From assembly GCA_024707325.1 (NCBI GenBank), contig JANPZY010000001.1:434001-498000 (forward strand): a stretch of DNA of 64,000 nt. The letters are read 5' to 3'. Each line of letters begins with the position of its first letter. Positions within the stretch are counted from its first letter, which is position 1. The notes under the pieces are model-generated. The model did not search any database. It was not told the origin of the DNA and saw only the letters and a program-made list of their open reading frames with translations. Source of the DNA: Opitutus sp. Its GTDB lineage: Bacteria > Verrucomicrobiota > Verrucomicrobiia > Opitutales > Opitutaceae. Position numbers and translations under genes: made by a program. Positions 1 to 8,730 of this stretch are shown in pieces.

Positions 1-54
1 GGTGCCATCCACAAAAGTGCCCGGCTCTGCGATCATAGGGTGAACACCCCGCAT
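1..54 (-). CDS. Partial CDS, N-terminus only, function unknown
   Basis: An open frame begins at the ATG at 54-52 and runs off the left edge, giving 18 residues that start MRGVHPMIAEPGTF. A strong AAGGAG ribosome-binding site lies about 6 bases upstream, which is unusual here because most starts in the window lack one. It is the next gene after the DUF2243 protein in the direction of the respiratory cluster, so it may belong to that operon. Too little is visible to name a product. Confidence 0.5.
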   Translation of the reverse strand, partial: MRGVHPMIAEPGTFVDGT

Positions 55-89
55 GATCGGCTCCTTTACGCCTAACTTTTGCGAAAATT

Positions 90-572
90 TTAAGCTTTGT
101 GCGCCTTGGTGTTGAGCCCGCTACGGGCCAACACCCATCCCACCGCGACCAAGACCACGCCCGACGCGAGAAACAGGAGATCGTAGATCAGCCACTGCGA
201 GCTGTCGGGTTTGACGTGGTGGATCCCGAGCAGCTGGTGATCGATGAGGCCCTCGACGAAATTGAAGACGCCCCACCCGGCGACCGCACCGCCAAAGACG
301 ACTCGCCCGCCCGTGCTGCCCGGCGGCGTGTCCCGCGCTCGCCAGAGCAACACCACGCCGAGCACCGTGAGCAGCCACGTGGCGGCGTGGAAAAATCCGT
401 CCTGCGTGTTCTGGCGCTGCAGCGTGGCGATCGATTCCGGTGCGCAGGTCGCGGTCGTGCAGATGAGGTGATGCCAGCCAAGGATCTGGTGCAGCACGAT
501 GCCATCAACGAAACCACCCAGACCAAGGCCCAACACGAGTCCGGCGCGAAAGAGCGGCTGACGAAAAATCAT
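90..572 (-). CDS. DUF2243 family integral membrane protein
   Basis: The 160-residue product starts MIFRQPLFRAG and has four hydrophobic segments with conserved histidines (GIVLHQILGWHH near the N-terminus and LIDHQLLGIHHV near the middle), the pattern of DUF2243 membrane proteins. The frame stays open upstream into the preceding gene, but only the ATG at 572 gives a sensible N-terminus. It follows the cytochrome b-c gene by 17 bases and is probably co-transcribed with the oxidase cluster. The biochemical role of DUF2243 is unknown. The repeated His-x-x-His context may suggest metal or haem binding, which is inference only. Confidence 0.8.
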   Translation of the reverse strand: MIFRQPLFRAGLVLGLGLGGFVDGIVLHQILGWHHLICTTATCAPESIATLQRQNTQDGFFHAATWLLTVLGVVLLWRARDTPPGSTGGRVVFGGAVAGWGVFNFVEGLIDHQLLGIHHVKPDSSQWLIYDLLFLASGVVLVAVGWVLARSGLNTKAHKA

Positions 573-589
573 GCGTATCCGTTTTGTGG

Positions 590-2047
590 TTACTTCTGCG
601 AATCGCTCGGACCGCCCTCCGTGCGCAGACCGCCCTGTTGCGTGCGATCGGGACCGCGGCGCGACTTCAGAAACGCCACAAGCGCGTCGATTTCGCCCGG
701 CTGGAGAATGTTGCCATACGCAGGCATGTTTCGCCCGCCGTTCACGATGCGGATGATGATGTCGTTTTCCGTGAGCCGGTTCGCCACGGTCGTGAGATCG
801 GGACCGCGACGTCCACCATGTTCCTCGATCAAGTGACAGTTGAGGCAGGCGCGTTCGTGAAAGACGCGCGCGCCGTCGGCGATCGGCCCCGTGGTCGCAC
901 CCACGACTTCGTCCGGCAGTGGATCGGCCTCGAAGAGCGGCGACCACGGCGCTTTTGCGCCTGCGATCCAGAGCGAACCAATCATCAGCACGGTCAGCAG
1001 CACCGCGCCCACGGCCCACGGACGCCGCGACCAGTGGCGTTCGCCGCGATTATTGATGATCGGTGCGAGCAGCAGGACCACCGCGATCAGCACCGGACCG
1101 AGAATCATCACAATGCCTTCAAGCGACTCGGGAATCAGCGCGAGCACCGCGAAATACCATAACAGATACCAGTCGGGCCGCGGGTCCGCGTTGAGAATGC
1201 TCGGATCGGGCGGCGTCTCGATCGGCGGGGGACCGTAAACGATGGAGAGCACTGCGATCACGATGATCAGCGCGGTGCCGAAAACGAAATCGCGCCACGC
1301 GCCGTCCGGCCAGAACGGCACGCCCGTGCGCTCGAGCTCGGCGTGGTATTCCTGCCGGTAGGTTTTCGGGTTCACCGGCTTTCCCGGCTTCGGCGGATCG
1401 GAAATACCATGACGCAACACGAGCCACAGGTGCAGCCCGATGAACGCGAACATGATTCCCGGGATCAGAAAAACGTGGATGGCGAAAAAGCGGCTGAGCG
1501 TCGCGCCGCCGAGCGTGTTGCCGCCGAGAATGAAGCGTGCGAGCCAGTCGCCGATCAGCGGCACGCGTCCCGCCTGCTCGGCCGCGACGACGACCGACCA
1601 CGCGGCAGTTTGGTCCCAGCGAAGCAGTTGCCCCGTGAACCCCATCACGAGCGTGAAGCCGAGCAGCAGCACGCCCGTCGCCCAACTCATCTCGCGCGGA
1701 TATTTGTAGGCGCCGAAAAGAAACGTCTGCGCCATGTGCGCGCCGACCATCAGCACCATTGCCGACGCACCGTAGTAATGCATCCCGCGGAGAAAATGTC
1801 CGAACGGCGCCTCGTCGGTAATGAACTGCAGCGTGTCGAACGCCTGCGCTGAAGACGGCACGAACGAAAACGCCAGCGCCACACCCGTGACGATCTGCAC
1901 GATGAACGCGACCAGCGTCGCGCTGCCGAACACATACCACCACTTCGCATCGCGGGGCACGAGGTGCTTGAGCGACGGCCCGAAGAGATCGCTCAGTCCG
2001 AGCCGATCGTCCACCCACCGCCACGTCGATGAAAACAGCTGTCTCAT
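590..2047 (-). CDS. Cytochrome b (N- and C-terminal halves) fused to cytochrome c
   Basis: This 485-residue quinol-oxidising subunit of a bc-type complex carries all transmembrane helices of cytochrome b in one chain. Two histidine pairs (H90/H104 and H191/H206) fit the haem b ligands. The Qo-site motif is PDWY (291-294) rather than the more familiar PEWY. A C-terminal domain with a CLNCH haem c site (401-405) replaces a separate cytochrome c1. The chosen ATG at 2047 overlaps the Rieske stop as ATGA, which argues for translational coupling. It should take electrons from quinol and pass them via the Rieske centre and its own haem c to the caa3 oxidase encoded upstream in the same operon. Confidence 0.9.
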   Translation of the reverse strand: MRQLFSSTWRWVDDRLGLSDLFGPSLKHLVPRDAKWWYVFGSATLVAFIVQIVTGVALAFSFVPSSAQAFDTLQFITDEAPFGHFLRGMHYYGASAMVLMVGAHMAQTFLFGAYKYPREMSWATGVLLLGFTLVMGFTGQLLRWDQTAAWSVVVAAEQAGRVPLIGDWLARFILGGNTLGGATLSRFFAIHVFLIPGIMFAFIGLHLWLVLRHGISDPPKPGKPVNPKTYRQEYHAELERTGVPFWPDGAWRDFVFGTALIIVIAVLSIVYGPPPIETPPDPSILNADPRPDWYLLWYFAVLALIPESLEGIVMILGPVLIAVVLLLAPIINNRGERHWSRRPWAVGAVLLTVLMIGSLWIAGAKAPWSPLFEADPLPDEVVGATTGPIADGARVFHERACLNCHLIEEHGGRRGPDLTTVANRLTENDIIIRIVNGGRNMPAYGNILQPGEIDALVAFLKSRRGPDRTQQGGLRTEGGPSDSQK

Positions 2048-2604
2048 AGCGTCGTCGTGATCGGGATAGCGTCGGCCTTGACCTGCACGTGGCGGCCGTC
2101 GACGACGCGCACCTCGTATTTGAAAAGTGGATGCGGCGGCGGCCCCGCCGCCACGCTGCCATCGGCGTAGTAAACGCCGCCGTGGCACGGGCACATGAAG
2201 AGATTGGCGCCCGGCATCCAGCGCACGGGACAGCCGAGGTGCGTGCAATGCACCGAGAACGCCGTGAACTGCCGCTCATTCTCACGTCGCAGCCACGCCG
2301 CCGCGCGCGCGGTCACGCCGGCCCACGGCAACGGCGACGGATCCTCGAATGTCACGCTCACGGTCTCGCCGATCTTGAAATCGTCGAGGGCGCCGACGTC
2401 GCGCCACACACCCGCGACTTTTCTGAAAATGGGCGCCGCGATGAACCCGACCACGGGCACGCCCAGCACGCCGGCGCACACGCCCGCGAGCGAAAGCGAA
2501 AGTCGCGTAAGAAAACGACGGCGCGAAATCACCGCCGCGACCTCGCGCGTCGGCACGCTGGGCGGCGGTCCGCCGTGTTCAGGAGTGGTCGGAGTTTCGT
2601 TCAC
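2044..2604 (-). CDS. Rieske iron-sulfur protein of the bc complex
   Basis: The 186-residue protein has both 2Fe-2S binding boxes, CTHLGC (120-125) and CPCHGG (138-143). Its N-terminal anchor is preceded by SRRRFL, resembling a twin-arginine signal/anchor although it is not a perfect consensus. It lies between the small membrane subunit, which overlaps its start by 26 bases, and the cytochrome b-c gene, which overlaps its stop by ATGA. It would move electrons from quinol at the Qo site to the fused haem c. Family assignment is secure; the Tat route is inferred. Confidence 0.92.
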   Translation of the reverse strand: MNETPTTPEHGGPPPSVPTREVAAVISRRRFLTRLSLSLAGVCAGVLGVPVVGFIAAPIFRKVAGVWRDVGALDDFKIGETVSVTFEDPSPLPWAGVTARAAAWLRRENERQFTAFSVHCTHLGCPVRWMPGANLFMCPCHGGVYYADGSVAAGPPPHPLFKYEVRVVDGRHVQVKADAIPITTTL

Positions 2605-2842
2605 GGCGAATATCGAGGATCCAGCCCACGAGGGAGCACACGAAGAGCAGCAGCCCCACGACGAACACCACCCACGAGGTGATGAAGCCCCAGAAGAGAA
2701 ACGTGATCGCGAGCCCCAGGCCCGCGGGCCAGAACGTCGGCTCGGGCAGATGTCCCGCGACGATCCGCTCCCAGCCGGGCGGCGTCTCGGTGGAGCCCTG
2801 CGCGTGCGACGGGCTCGCCGGCGATGCCGGTTGTGGTTTCAT
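2579..2842 (-). CDS. Small membrane subunit of the oxidase cluster (subunit IV-like)
   Basis: The 87-residue product has a Pro/Ser-rich N-terminus, then PGWERIVAGHLPEPTFWPAG, followed by two closely spaced transmembrane helices and a charged C-terminus (LDIRRERNSDHS). Position and topology match the small subunit IV-type proteins found beside fused caa3 oxidases. The ATG at 2842 overlaps the stop of an 18-codon ORF as ATGA, and its 3' end overlaps the Rieske gene by 26 bases. Assignment rests on context and topology more than on diagnostic residues. Confidence 0.7.
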   Translation of the reverse strand: MKPQPASPASPSHAQGSTETPPGWERIVAGHLPEPTFWPAGLGLAITFLFWGFITSWVVFVVGLLLFVCSLVGWILDIRRERNSDHS

Positions 2843-2895
2843 GCGAGTTCCTCCTCTCGGTCACGCGGCGCGAGTTTTAGCGGCGGCGGTTTCAT
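2839..2895 (-). CDS. 18-residue coupling ORF between ctaDE and the small subunit
   Basis: A short frame, MKPPPLKLAPRDREEELA, starts in the ATGA that ends ctaDE and stops in the ATGA that starts the subunit IV-like gene. It therefore fills the 49-base gap exactly. It is hydrophilic with a proline-rich start and no membrane segment. It may be a real micro-peptide, or simply a device that keeps ribosomes coupled across the junction. Supported only by its start/stop geometry. Confidence 0.4.
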   Translation of the reverse strand: MKPPPLKLAPRDREEELA

Positions 2896-5120
2896 AGGAA
2901 GCGCGGCAGCACGTAAACGACCGCGAGCACGAGCACCCACACGACGTCCACGAAATGCCAGTAAAGTCCCACCGCCACGAGCGGCGACGGACGGTTGCGG
3001 TAGTCACCGGTCACGAGCAGCCCGAACACGATCAGCAGCGCCACGAGGCCGCCGAGCACGTGAAAGCCGTGAAAACCGGTGAGGAGATAAAACGACGACG
3101 CGAAGAGATTCGCGGTGAGCGTCACGCCTCCGTGGTAAAGCTCACGATACTCCAGCGCCTGCCCGACGAGAAACACCGCGCCGAGCGCGATCGTGAGCGC
3201 GAGCCAGCCGACAAGTCCGCCGCGCCGCCCGGCTCGCTCCGCGGCTTCCGCGCGCCAGAGCGTGAAACTGCTCGCGAAGAGACAAACGCTGAACACCGCA
3301 GTCGTCGCGAGATCGAGCGAATCCTTCGCGTTCGGGCCCGGCCGCGGCTCGAGATTGAAATACAAGAACACGAGCAGCAGCGTGCCAAAGAACGCCGCTT
3401 CCGACGCGATGAGGCTCCACGACGAGGTGTTCGCGCGATTCGGCACCGTGAGCGCATCGCCGCCCACGCGCGGATCGGGGCGATCGGGATTCGCGTAATC
3501 CCAGAGCGGCCGGCGACTGTGGATCGGCGGCAGCGCGTCGAAGTTGTGCACGGGCGGCGGCGAGGTCGTCGCCCACTCGAGCGTCCACGCGTTCCACGGA
3601 TTCGTTCCGGCCGGCGCGCCGCGGAAGAAGCTCCGAAGCAGGTTCCACACGAGGAGCAGCGCCGCCACGGCCATGAGGCACGCGCCGATCGTCGAGACGA
3701 AGTTCATCCAGCCCCAGTGTTCAAAATCTGGATACGTGTAGACCCGGCGGCCCATGCCGAGGAAACCGAGGATGTGCTGGATGGCGAATGTGCCGTTGAA
3801 ACCGAGCACCATGCACCAGAACGTCCACTTCCCCAGCCGCTCCGAGAGCATGCGGCCGCTCATCTTGGGGAACCAGTAGTGGATCGCCGCGAGGATCGCG
3901 AAGACGATGCCGCCCACCGCCACGTAGTGGAAATGCGCGACCAGATAGTAGCTGTTCTTCGTCTGCCAATCGAGCGCCGGCGACGCGTGCGTGACGCCAC
4001 TGAGACCGCCCAGCGTGAACTGCACCACGAACGCGATCGCATACAGCATCGGCACCGTGAGCTTCACGCTGCCCTTGAACATTGTGGCGCTCCAGTTGAG
4101 CACTTTTACGCCGGTCGGGATCGCGATCAGCATCGACGCGATGGCAAAAAACGTGTCCGGCCCGCGCCCCATCCCGACGGTGAACATGTGGTGCGCCCAC
4201 ACGCCGAAACTCAGCAGCGCGATCGCGACCGACGACACCGCGACAAACTCGTAGCCGAAGATCGGCTTCCGCGAGAAAACCGGAATCACCTCCGAGATGA
4301 TCCCGAACGCCGGCAGCGCGAGGATGTAGACCTCGGGGTGGCCAAACGACCAGAAGATGTGCTGCCACAAAATCGACGAGCCGCCCTCGCGCTCCATGAA
4401 GAAGCTCGTGCCGAGCTGCCGGTCCATCAGGAGCATCACGAGTCCGGCGTTCAACACCGGCAGCGCGAAGATCACGATGAACGAGTTGACGAAGTTGATC
4501 CAAACAAAGAGCGGCAGCCGCCGCAGCGTCATGCCCGGCGCGCGCACCGTGAGCACGGTGACGATGAGATTGATCGCGGTCGCGACCGAGCCGATGCCGA
4601 GCACGATCAAGGCGATGAGCCAGTAATCCACGCCCAACGACGGCGAATAAGGTCGCTCGCTCAACGGCGTGTAGGCGAACCAGCCCATGTCGGGCACGCC
4701 GACGAAGATCGAGAAGTGCAGCAGCGCTCCGCCAAACGGCACGAGCCACACGCTCAACGCGTTGAGCCGCGGAAACGCCATGTCGTGCGCACCGATCATC
4801 AGCGGCACGAAGTAATTCGCGAAGCCGAACAACGCCGGCATCGCGACGAGAAAAATCATCGTCGTGCCGTGCATCGTGAAGAGCGCGTTGAACGCGTCGG
4901 GCGACACGAGCGTGTTGTTCGGCACCGCGAGTTGCAGGCGGATGAAGAGCGCCTCAAGTCCTCCGATCACGAAGAACAGCAACGCGAACAACAGATACAA
5001 AATTCCGATGCGCTTGTGATCGACGGTCGAGAGCCACGCGAGACGCCAGTGTGCGCGCTTGGCCTCGGCGACGGATTCGGCCGTGAGCGCGGACGCGGAG
5101 GACGGTGACGCGGCGTTCAT
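2892..5120 (-). CDS. ctaDE: Cytochrome c oxidase subunit I-subunit III fusion (CtaD-CtaE)
   Basis: The 742-residue protein joins subunit I (about residues 1-530) to subunit III (from about 560). Subunit I shows STVDHKRIGILYL at the start, the HPEVY motif with the tyrosine cross-linked to the CuB histidine, the HH CuB ligand pair in GVWAHHMFTVGMG, and the haem ligand region SYYLVAHFHYVAVGG. Subunit III begins around NTSSWSLIASEAAFFGTLL. The frame is open farther upstream, but the ATG at 5120 overlaps the ctaC stop as ATGA and gives the natural N-terminus. It forms the oxygen-reducing, proton-pumping core of a caa3-type oxidase. COX1-COX3 fusions are known in several phyla. Confidence 0.93.
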   Translation of the reverse strand: MNAASPSSASALTAESVAEAKRAHWRLAWLSTVDHKRIGILYLLFALLFFVIGGLEALFIRLQLAVPNNTLVSPDAFNALFTMHGTTMIFLVAMPALFGFANYFVPLMIGAHDMAFPRLNALSVWLVPFGGALLHFSIFVGVPDMGWFAYTPLSERPYSPSLGVDYWLIALIVLGIGSVATAINLIVTVLTVRAPGMTLRRLPLFVWINFVNSFIVIFALPVLNAGLVMLLMDRQLGTSFFMEREGGSSILWQHIFWSFGHPEVYILALPAFGIISEVIPVFSRKPIFGYEFVAVSSVAIALLSFGVWAHHMFTVGMGRGPDTFFAIASMLIAIPTGVKVLNWSATMFKGSVKLTVPMLYAIAFVVQFTLGGLSGVTHASPALDWQTKNSYYLVAHFHYVAVGGIVFAILAAIHYWFPKMSGRMLSERLGKWTFWCMVLGFNGTFAIQHILGFLGMGRRVYTYPDFEHWGWMNFVSTIGACLMAVAALLLVWNLLRSFFRGAPAGTNPWNAWTLEWATTSPPPVHNFDALPPIHSRRPLWDYANPDRPDPRVGGDALTVPNRANTSSWSLIASEAAFFGTLLLVFLYFNLEPRPGPNAKDSLDLATTAVFSVCLFASSFTLWRAEAAERAGRRGGLVGWLALTIALGAVFLVGQALEYRELYHGGVTLTANLFASSFYLLTGFHGFHVLGGLVALLIVFGLLVTGDYRNRPSPLVAVGLYWHFVDVVWVLVLAVVYVLPRFL

Positions 5121-6052
5121 CGGAGCGTGGCGAGATACGCGAGCAGATGCGCGAGCTGCTCGTCGTTGAGTTTGAAATTGGGCATGAGCGCGCCCGGTTT
5201 CACTTCCTGCGGATCGGTCATCCAGCGGCGCAGATTTTCCGGCGTGTTCGGCACGATGCCCGAACCGAGGAAGCGCCGACTCGCGACGTGCGTGAGATCG
5301 GGGCCCGCGGTCGGATGCGACGCCACGCCTTGGATCGCATGGCAATTGATGCACGTGAGATCGCGGAAAAGTTGCGCGCCGCGCGCCGCATCGCCGGTTG
5401 GCACCGCCGCCGTTTGGCGCTGCTGCTCGACCCACGCGTCGAATTCCTCCTCCGACACGGCAATCACCTCGAAACGCATCCACGCGTGCTGCGTGCCGCA
5501 AAATTCCGAACACACGCCCTGATAAATGCCCGGCTGGTCCGCCTGCATCCACACGTGATTTCCGCGCCCGGGCACGGTCGTCATTTTGCGCGTAAGCTGC
5601 GGCACCCAGAACTCGTGCAACACATCCGCCGTATCCAGGCGGATCGACATCGGTCGCCCGACCGGAATGTAGATTTCATTGGCCGCAACGAAGCCGAGCT
5701 TCGGACTGCGCACCTCCCACCACCATTGATGGCCGATCACCTCGAGATCCGGTTCGCCCACCGGCGGCTCCGGATCGGATTGCTCCATCGCGTGCACCGT
5801 CAGCCCGAACAACACGAGCACGATGACGCAGGGGATCGCGGTCCAAATGATCTCGAGTCGCTTGCTGCCCGCGATCTGCACCGGATCGGCCGCGCCCTCG
5901 TTCCAGCGATAATGCACGAGGCTGTAACCGACGATGCCCGCCACCACGGCAAAGATGGCCGCGCAGATCCACAACGTGATCACGAACAGATCGCTGATCG
6001 CCTGCGTGTGCGGAGAGACTGGGTCGAAGATCGACCCCGAGCTGCCGTTCAT
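5117..6052 (-). CDS. ctaC: Cytochrome c oxidase subunit II with C-terminal cytochrome c
   Basis: The 311-residue product has two N-terminal transmembrane helices, the HQWWWEV aromatic patch, a complete CuA site (H146, then C181, C185, H189 and M192 in CSEFCGTQHAWM), and a fused cytochrome c domain with CINCH at 234-238. This defines a caa3-type subunit II. It accepts electrons from the cytochrome bc complex encoded downstream and passes them through CuA to the CtaDE core. The ATG at 6052 is chosen because it precedes the first helix at a normal distance; the longer open frame runs back into the repeat-rich intergenic region. Confidence 0.92.
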   Translation of the reverse strand: MNGSSGSIFDPVSPHTQAISDLFVITLWICAAIFAVVAGIVGYSLVHYRWNEGAADPVQIAGSKRLEIIWTAIPCVIVLVLFGLTVHAMEQSDPEPPVGEPDLEVIGHQWWWEVRSPKLGFVAANEIYIPVGRPMSIRLDTADVLHEFWVPQLTRKMTTVPGRGNHVWMQADQPGIYQGVCSEFCGTQHAWMRFEVIAVSEEEFDAWVEQQRQTAAVPTGDAARGAQLFRDLTCINCHAIQGVASHPTAGPDLTHVASRRFLGSGIVPNTPENLRRWMTDPQEVKPGALMPNFKLNDEQLAHLLAYLATLR

Positions 6053-6302
6053 GCGCGCAAGGTGCGGCGGACTTCGGCTCTCGCAATGCGCACGGCCCCG
6101 CGCATTTCCCGATTTCCCACTCCGGTCATCTTGCCGAATCGGCGCACGGATTTCGCTGATGGCGACGGAGTCAGGACTCGAGTTCAGGGAACTTGCGGAA
6201 GCGGTGGAGCTTGGCGTCCCCGCCAAGCTTTTAAGCGTGCCGGGGCACACCAGCCCGGCGGGACGCCGGGCTCCACCTTTCGCAAGCGCGAGAGGTGTCA
6301 GA

Positions 6303-6440
6303 GCGCGGCTTGAGTCGGGACACAATGCGGACCGAGTCGAGCCAAGGTCCGGACCACGTCGGACCACGTTGCGAACACGGTCGCGGCAAGGTGCGGATCG
6401 AGCCGGGACCAAGCGCGCACACGATCGAGCGAACGTCCGA
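6303..6440. repeat. Degenerate tandem repeat, 22-bp period (array A)
   Basis: Five complete 22-bp units follow each other without spacers from 6320 to 6429, with partial units at each side. Each unit consists of two 11-bp half-units of the form GGTSCGSACCR and NGTCGRGMCAA. The array lies between ctaC and tRNA-Leu. The same repeat occurs at 13936-14084, 29993-30240 and 39701-39849. Confidence 0.85.
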
Positions 6441-6447
6441 TAAAAAC

Positions 6448-6478
6448 AAAAGAGCCGGACGTGATGTCCGACTCTTTT
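6448..6478. terminator. Bidirectional stem-loop terminator next to tRNA-Leu
   Basis: Arms AAAAGAG-C-CGGAC and GTCCG-A-CTCTTTT pair with one mismatch around a 5-base loop, and each side ends in a run of A or T. Read on the minus strand it lies just 3' of tRNA-Leu(CAG) and would end that transcript. Confidence 0.7.
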
Positions 6479-6483
6479 CGTTT

Positions 6484-6568
6484 TGGTGCCCAAGCCGGGA
6501 CTCGAACCCGGATGCTGTTAGGCACAGGCTTCTGAGACCTGCGTGTCTACCAATTCCACCACCTGGGC
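6484..6568 (-). tRNA. tRNA-Leu(CAG)
   Basis: Read on the minus strand, the gene starts GCCCAGGTGGTGGAATTGGT and ends with the T-loop GGTTCGAGTCC and an encoded CCA. The anticodon stem CAGGT/GCCTG encloses the loop CTCAGAA, giving anticodon CAG. The long variable arm fits a class II leucine tRNA. The acceptor stem pairs over seven positions with one G-T wobble. Confidence 0.95.
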
Positions 6569-6627
6569 AGCAGCGGGACGGGCAAAAGATACGGCCGGAC
6601 GACGAGGGGCAAGAAAATAGATTCCCC

Positions 6628-7404
6628 TCAGCTCGCGGAGGCTTTTTCCGCCGGAGGCACGAAGCGCGCGATGTCGGGAATCTCCTTCACGCGACGGCCG
6701 CCGCTGCGGCGCTCGAAATACGGATCGACCTCGGGCGTGGCGTTTACGTCTTCGTCGTCCTCGGTCTCTTCCTGCTCGTCGATCTCCTCGCCTTCGGCGT
6801 TGGTGAAGATCCAGTCCTGTTCGTCATCGAACGCGTGCGACATGCGTCGCGCCTGCGGCTCGAGCACGAGGAGCGGGTTTTTCACGCGACCGTTTTTCAC
6901 CAGCTCGAAAAGGCACGGCAGAAACTGTGCTTTGTAGCGGGCTTGGAAATCGCTCATCCACTTGTTGGGCACGCTTTCGCGGCGGTTGAGAAGCACGACG
7001 TCGGAGAAGTGCACGCACGCGTCGAACCACGCGAGGAGCGGAGGATTTTTCTCCGCGAGCTGGCAATCGATGACAGTGACGATGCGGCCGAGCTCGGCGC
7101 CGCGGGCCTCGATCCAGGCTTTGGCGACTTCGAGTTGGTCGACGGGATTGGAGCGGCCGTCGAGCACGAGAAAGATGTGCGTCGCGCCTTCGGGCGCGGA
7201 GGCTTCGATGAACTCGCCGGTCCAGCGCCAGCGAGTCACTTGCGGCAGTGCGGCTTCGTTCTCGGAAGGCGTTTCGTTTTCGGAGATCAGGACGGCCGGC
7301 ACATCGCCTTCGTCGAGGCCGTCTTCGATCAAGTCGCGCAGCACCTCGCGCCGACCGGAACCCGGCGAACCGAGGATAATGAAAACGAGCGGACGTTCGT
7401 TCAT
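6628..7404 (-). CDS. P-loop NTPase related to the CobW/GTPase group, acidic C-terminus
   Basis: The 258-residue product begins MNERPLVFIILGSPGSGRRE. The glycine loop GSPGSGRRE resembles Walker A, but the usual lysine is replaced by arginine, so nucleotide hydrolysis is uncertain. FLVLDGRSNP and IVTVIDCQLAEKNPPLLAWF resemble the switch and metal-chaperone regions of CobW/UreG-type proteins. Residues about 195-225 are very acidic (DEQEETEDDEDVN). I prefer the ATG at 7404, preceded by GGTGAGATCC, over the ATG at 7416. It sits just upstream of aroC in reverse orientation order, and its role is not evident from context. Confidence 0.6.
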   Translation of the reverse strand: MNERPLVFIILGSPGSGRREVLRDLIEDGLDEGDVPAVLISENETPSENEAALPQVTRWRWTGEFIEASAPEGATHIFLVLDGRSNPVDQLEVAKAWIEARGAELGRIVTVIDCQLAEKNPPLLAWFDACVHFSDVVLLNRRESVPNKWMSDFQARYKAQFLPCLFELVKNGRVKNPLLVLEPQARRMSHAFDDEQDWIFTNAEGEEIDEQEETEDDEDVNATPEVDPYFERRSGGRRVKEIPDIARFVPPAEKASAS

Positions 7405-7465
7405 GGATCTCACCAAGCACGCGGTGTCGCGAAGCGCAACTGTCTGCGCGGGCCGCGGGCGCGAA

Positions 7466-8564
7466 CTAGAATTTCAACGTGCGGTTCTGCGCCGCGTGGC
7501 GCAGCCAGTGGTCGACGAGCACGAGCGCCGTCATCGCTTCCACGATCGGCACCGCGCGCGGGGAGCACGCAGGGATCGTGGCGGCCGCGCGCCGCGAGCT
7601 CGGTGTTCTCGCCCTGCACGTTCACGGTTTTCTGCGGCTGCAAAATCGTGGCGGTGGGTTTGAACGCGACGCGGAACACGATCTCCTCGCCGTTGCTGAT
7701 GCCGCCCTGCACGCCGCCGGAGCGGTTGCTGGTGGTGCGGATCGCGCCGTCGCGCGCCTCGAAAGGATCGTTGTGCTCGGAGCCTTTGAGCAAGGTGCCG
7801 GCGAAACCACTGCCGACTTCGAAACCTTTCGTCGCGGGCAGCGAGAGCATGGCTTTCGCGAGATCAGCTTCCAAGCGGTCGAATACCGGTTCGCCGAGTC
7901 CCACGGGCACGCCACGCACACGGCACTCGATGACACCGCCCACCGAATCGCCCTCGCTGCGCACGGCCTTGATGCGCTCGATCATGGCGGCGGCGGTGGG
8001 CGCGTGCGGGCAACGCACGGCGTTGGCCTCGATTTCGGTTTCGGAGGGAAAATTCGCGATCGCTCCCGCGGGCACCGCGATGTCGTGCACCGCGGTCACG
8101 AACGCGCGCAGCTCGATCGAGCCGGCGAGACGGAGAATTTTTTTCGCAATCGCACCGGCGGCGACGCGACCGATCGTCTCGCGTGCGGAGCTGCGGCCGC
8201 CGCCGCGGTGATCGCGAAGGCCGTATTTCGCGGTGTAAGTGTAGTCGGCGTGCGAGGGGCGGAATTTTTCGCGCATCTCGTCGTAAGCGCCGGGGCGCTG
8301 GTCGGCGTTGCGCACCAGCATCGAAATGGGAGCGCCGGTGGTGCGACCTTCGAAGACGCCGGAAAGGATTTCCACGCGGTCCTCTTCTTTGCGCGGGGTC
8401 ACGATGTCGCTCTGGCCCGGACGACGGCGGTCGAGCTCGGCTTGAATTTCCTCGACGGAGATCGGCAGATTCGGGGGGCACCCGTCGAGCACCACGCCCA
8501 CGGCGGGCCCATGGCTTTCTCCCCAAGTGGAGATCGTGAAGAGTTTTCCGAAGCTGTTCGGCAT
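7466..8564 (-). CDS. aroC: Chorismate synthase, frame broken near the 3' end
   Basis: Chorismate synthase converts 5-enolpyruvylshikimate-3-phosphate to chorismate using reduced FMN, the last step of the shikimate pathway. Family signatures include [19 protein letters not shown], the [16 protein letters not shown]-binding segment and [14 protein letters not shown]. The frame as sequenced leaves the family pattern after GRHDPCVLP. In another frame the expected end continues as [19 protein letters not shown] and stops at 7466. The break coincides with a GGGG run at 7560-7563, where one base appears extra. The corrected length is about 365 residues, normal for the family. A sequencing indel is more likely than a true mutation because the downstream codons remain conserved. 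Confidence 0.92.
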
Positions 8565-8730
8565 CGGAGCGAGAGCGTGTGTTCGCGCGCGTCACCGGCA
8601 AGCGGCAAATCCGCCCAAAACGGCAGGCAACATTCCCGGAGGATCGTCGTCATAGAACCTCCCTTTACATCCTCACTCTCTTCTCCTCTGATTTGCAGCC
8701 CACTCGCCCCGGTATTTTCTCTCTCGTTAC

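Noticed and set aside
590..2248. Longer cytochrome b start at 2248
   Set aside because: The extra N-terminus is a shadow of the Rieske gene. The ATG at 2047 overlaps the Rieske stop as ATGA.
2955..5108. 717-residue plus-strand open frame
   Set aside because: It lies antisense to ctaDE, is dominated by Arg/Glu/His low complexity, and has no family pattern. It is a GC-driven shadow.
5121..5552. N-terminal extension of CtaDE
   Set aside because: It reads through the cytochrome c part of ctaC in a wrong frame.
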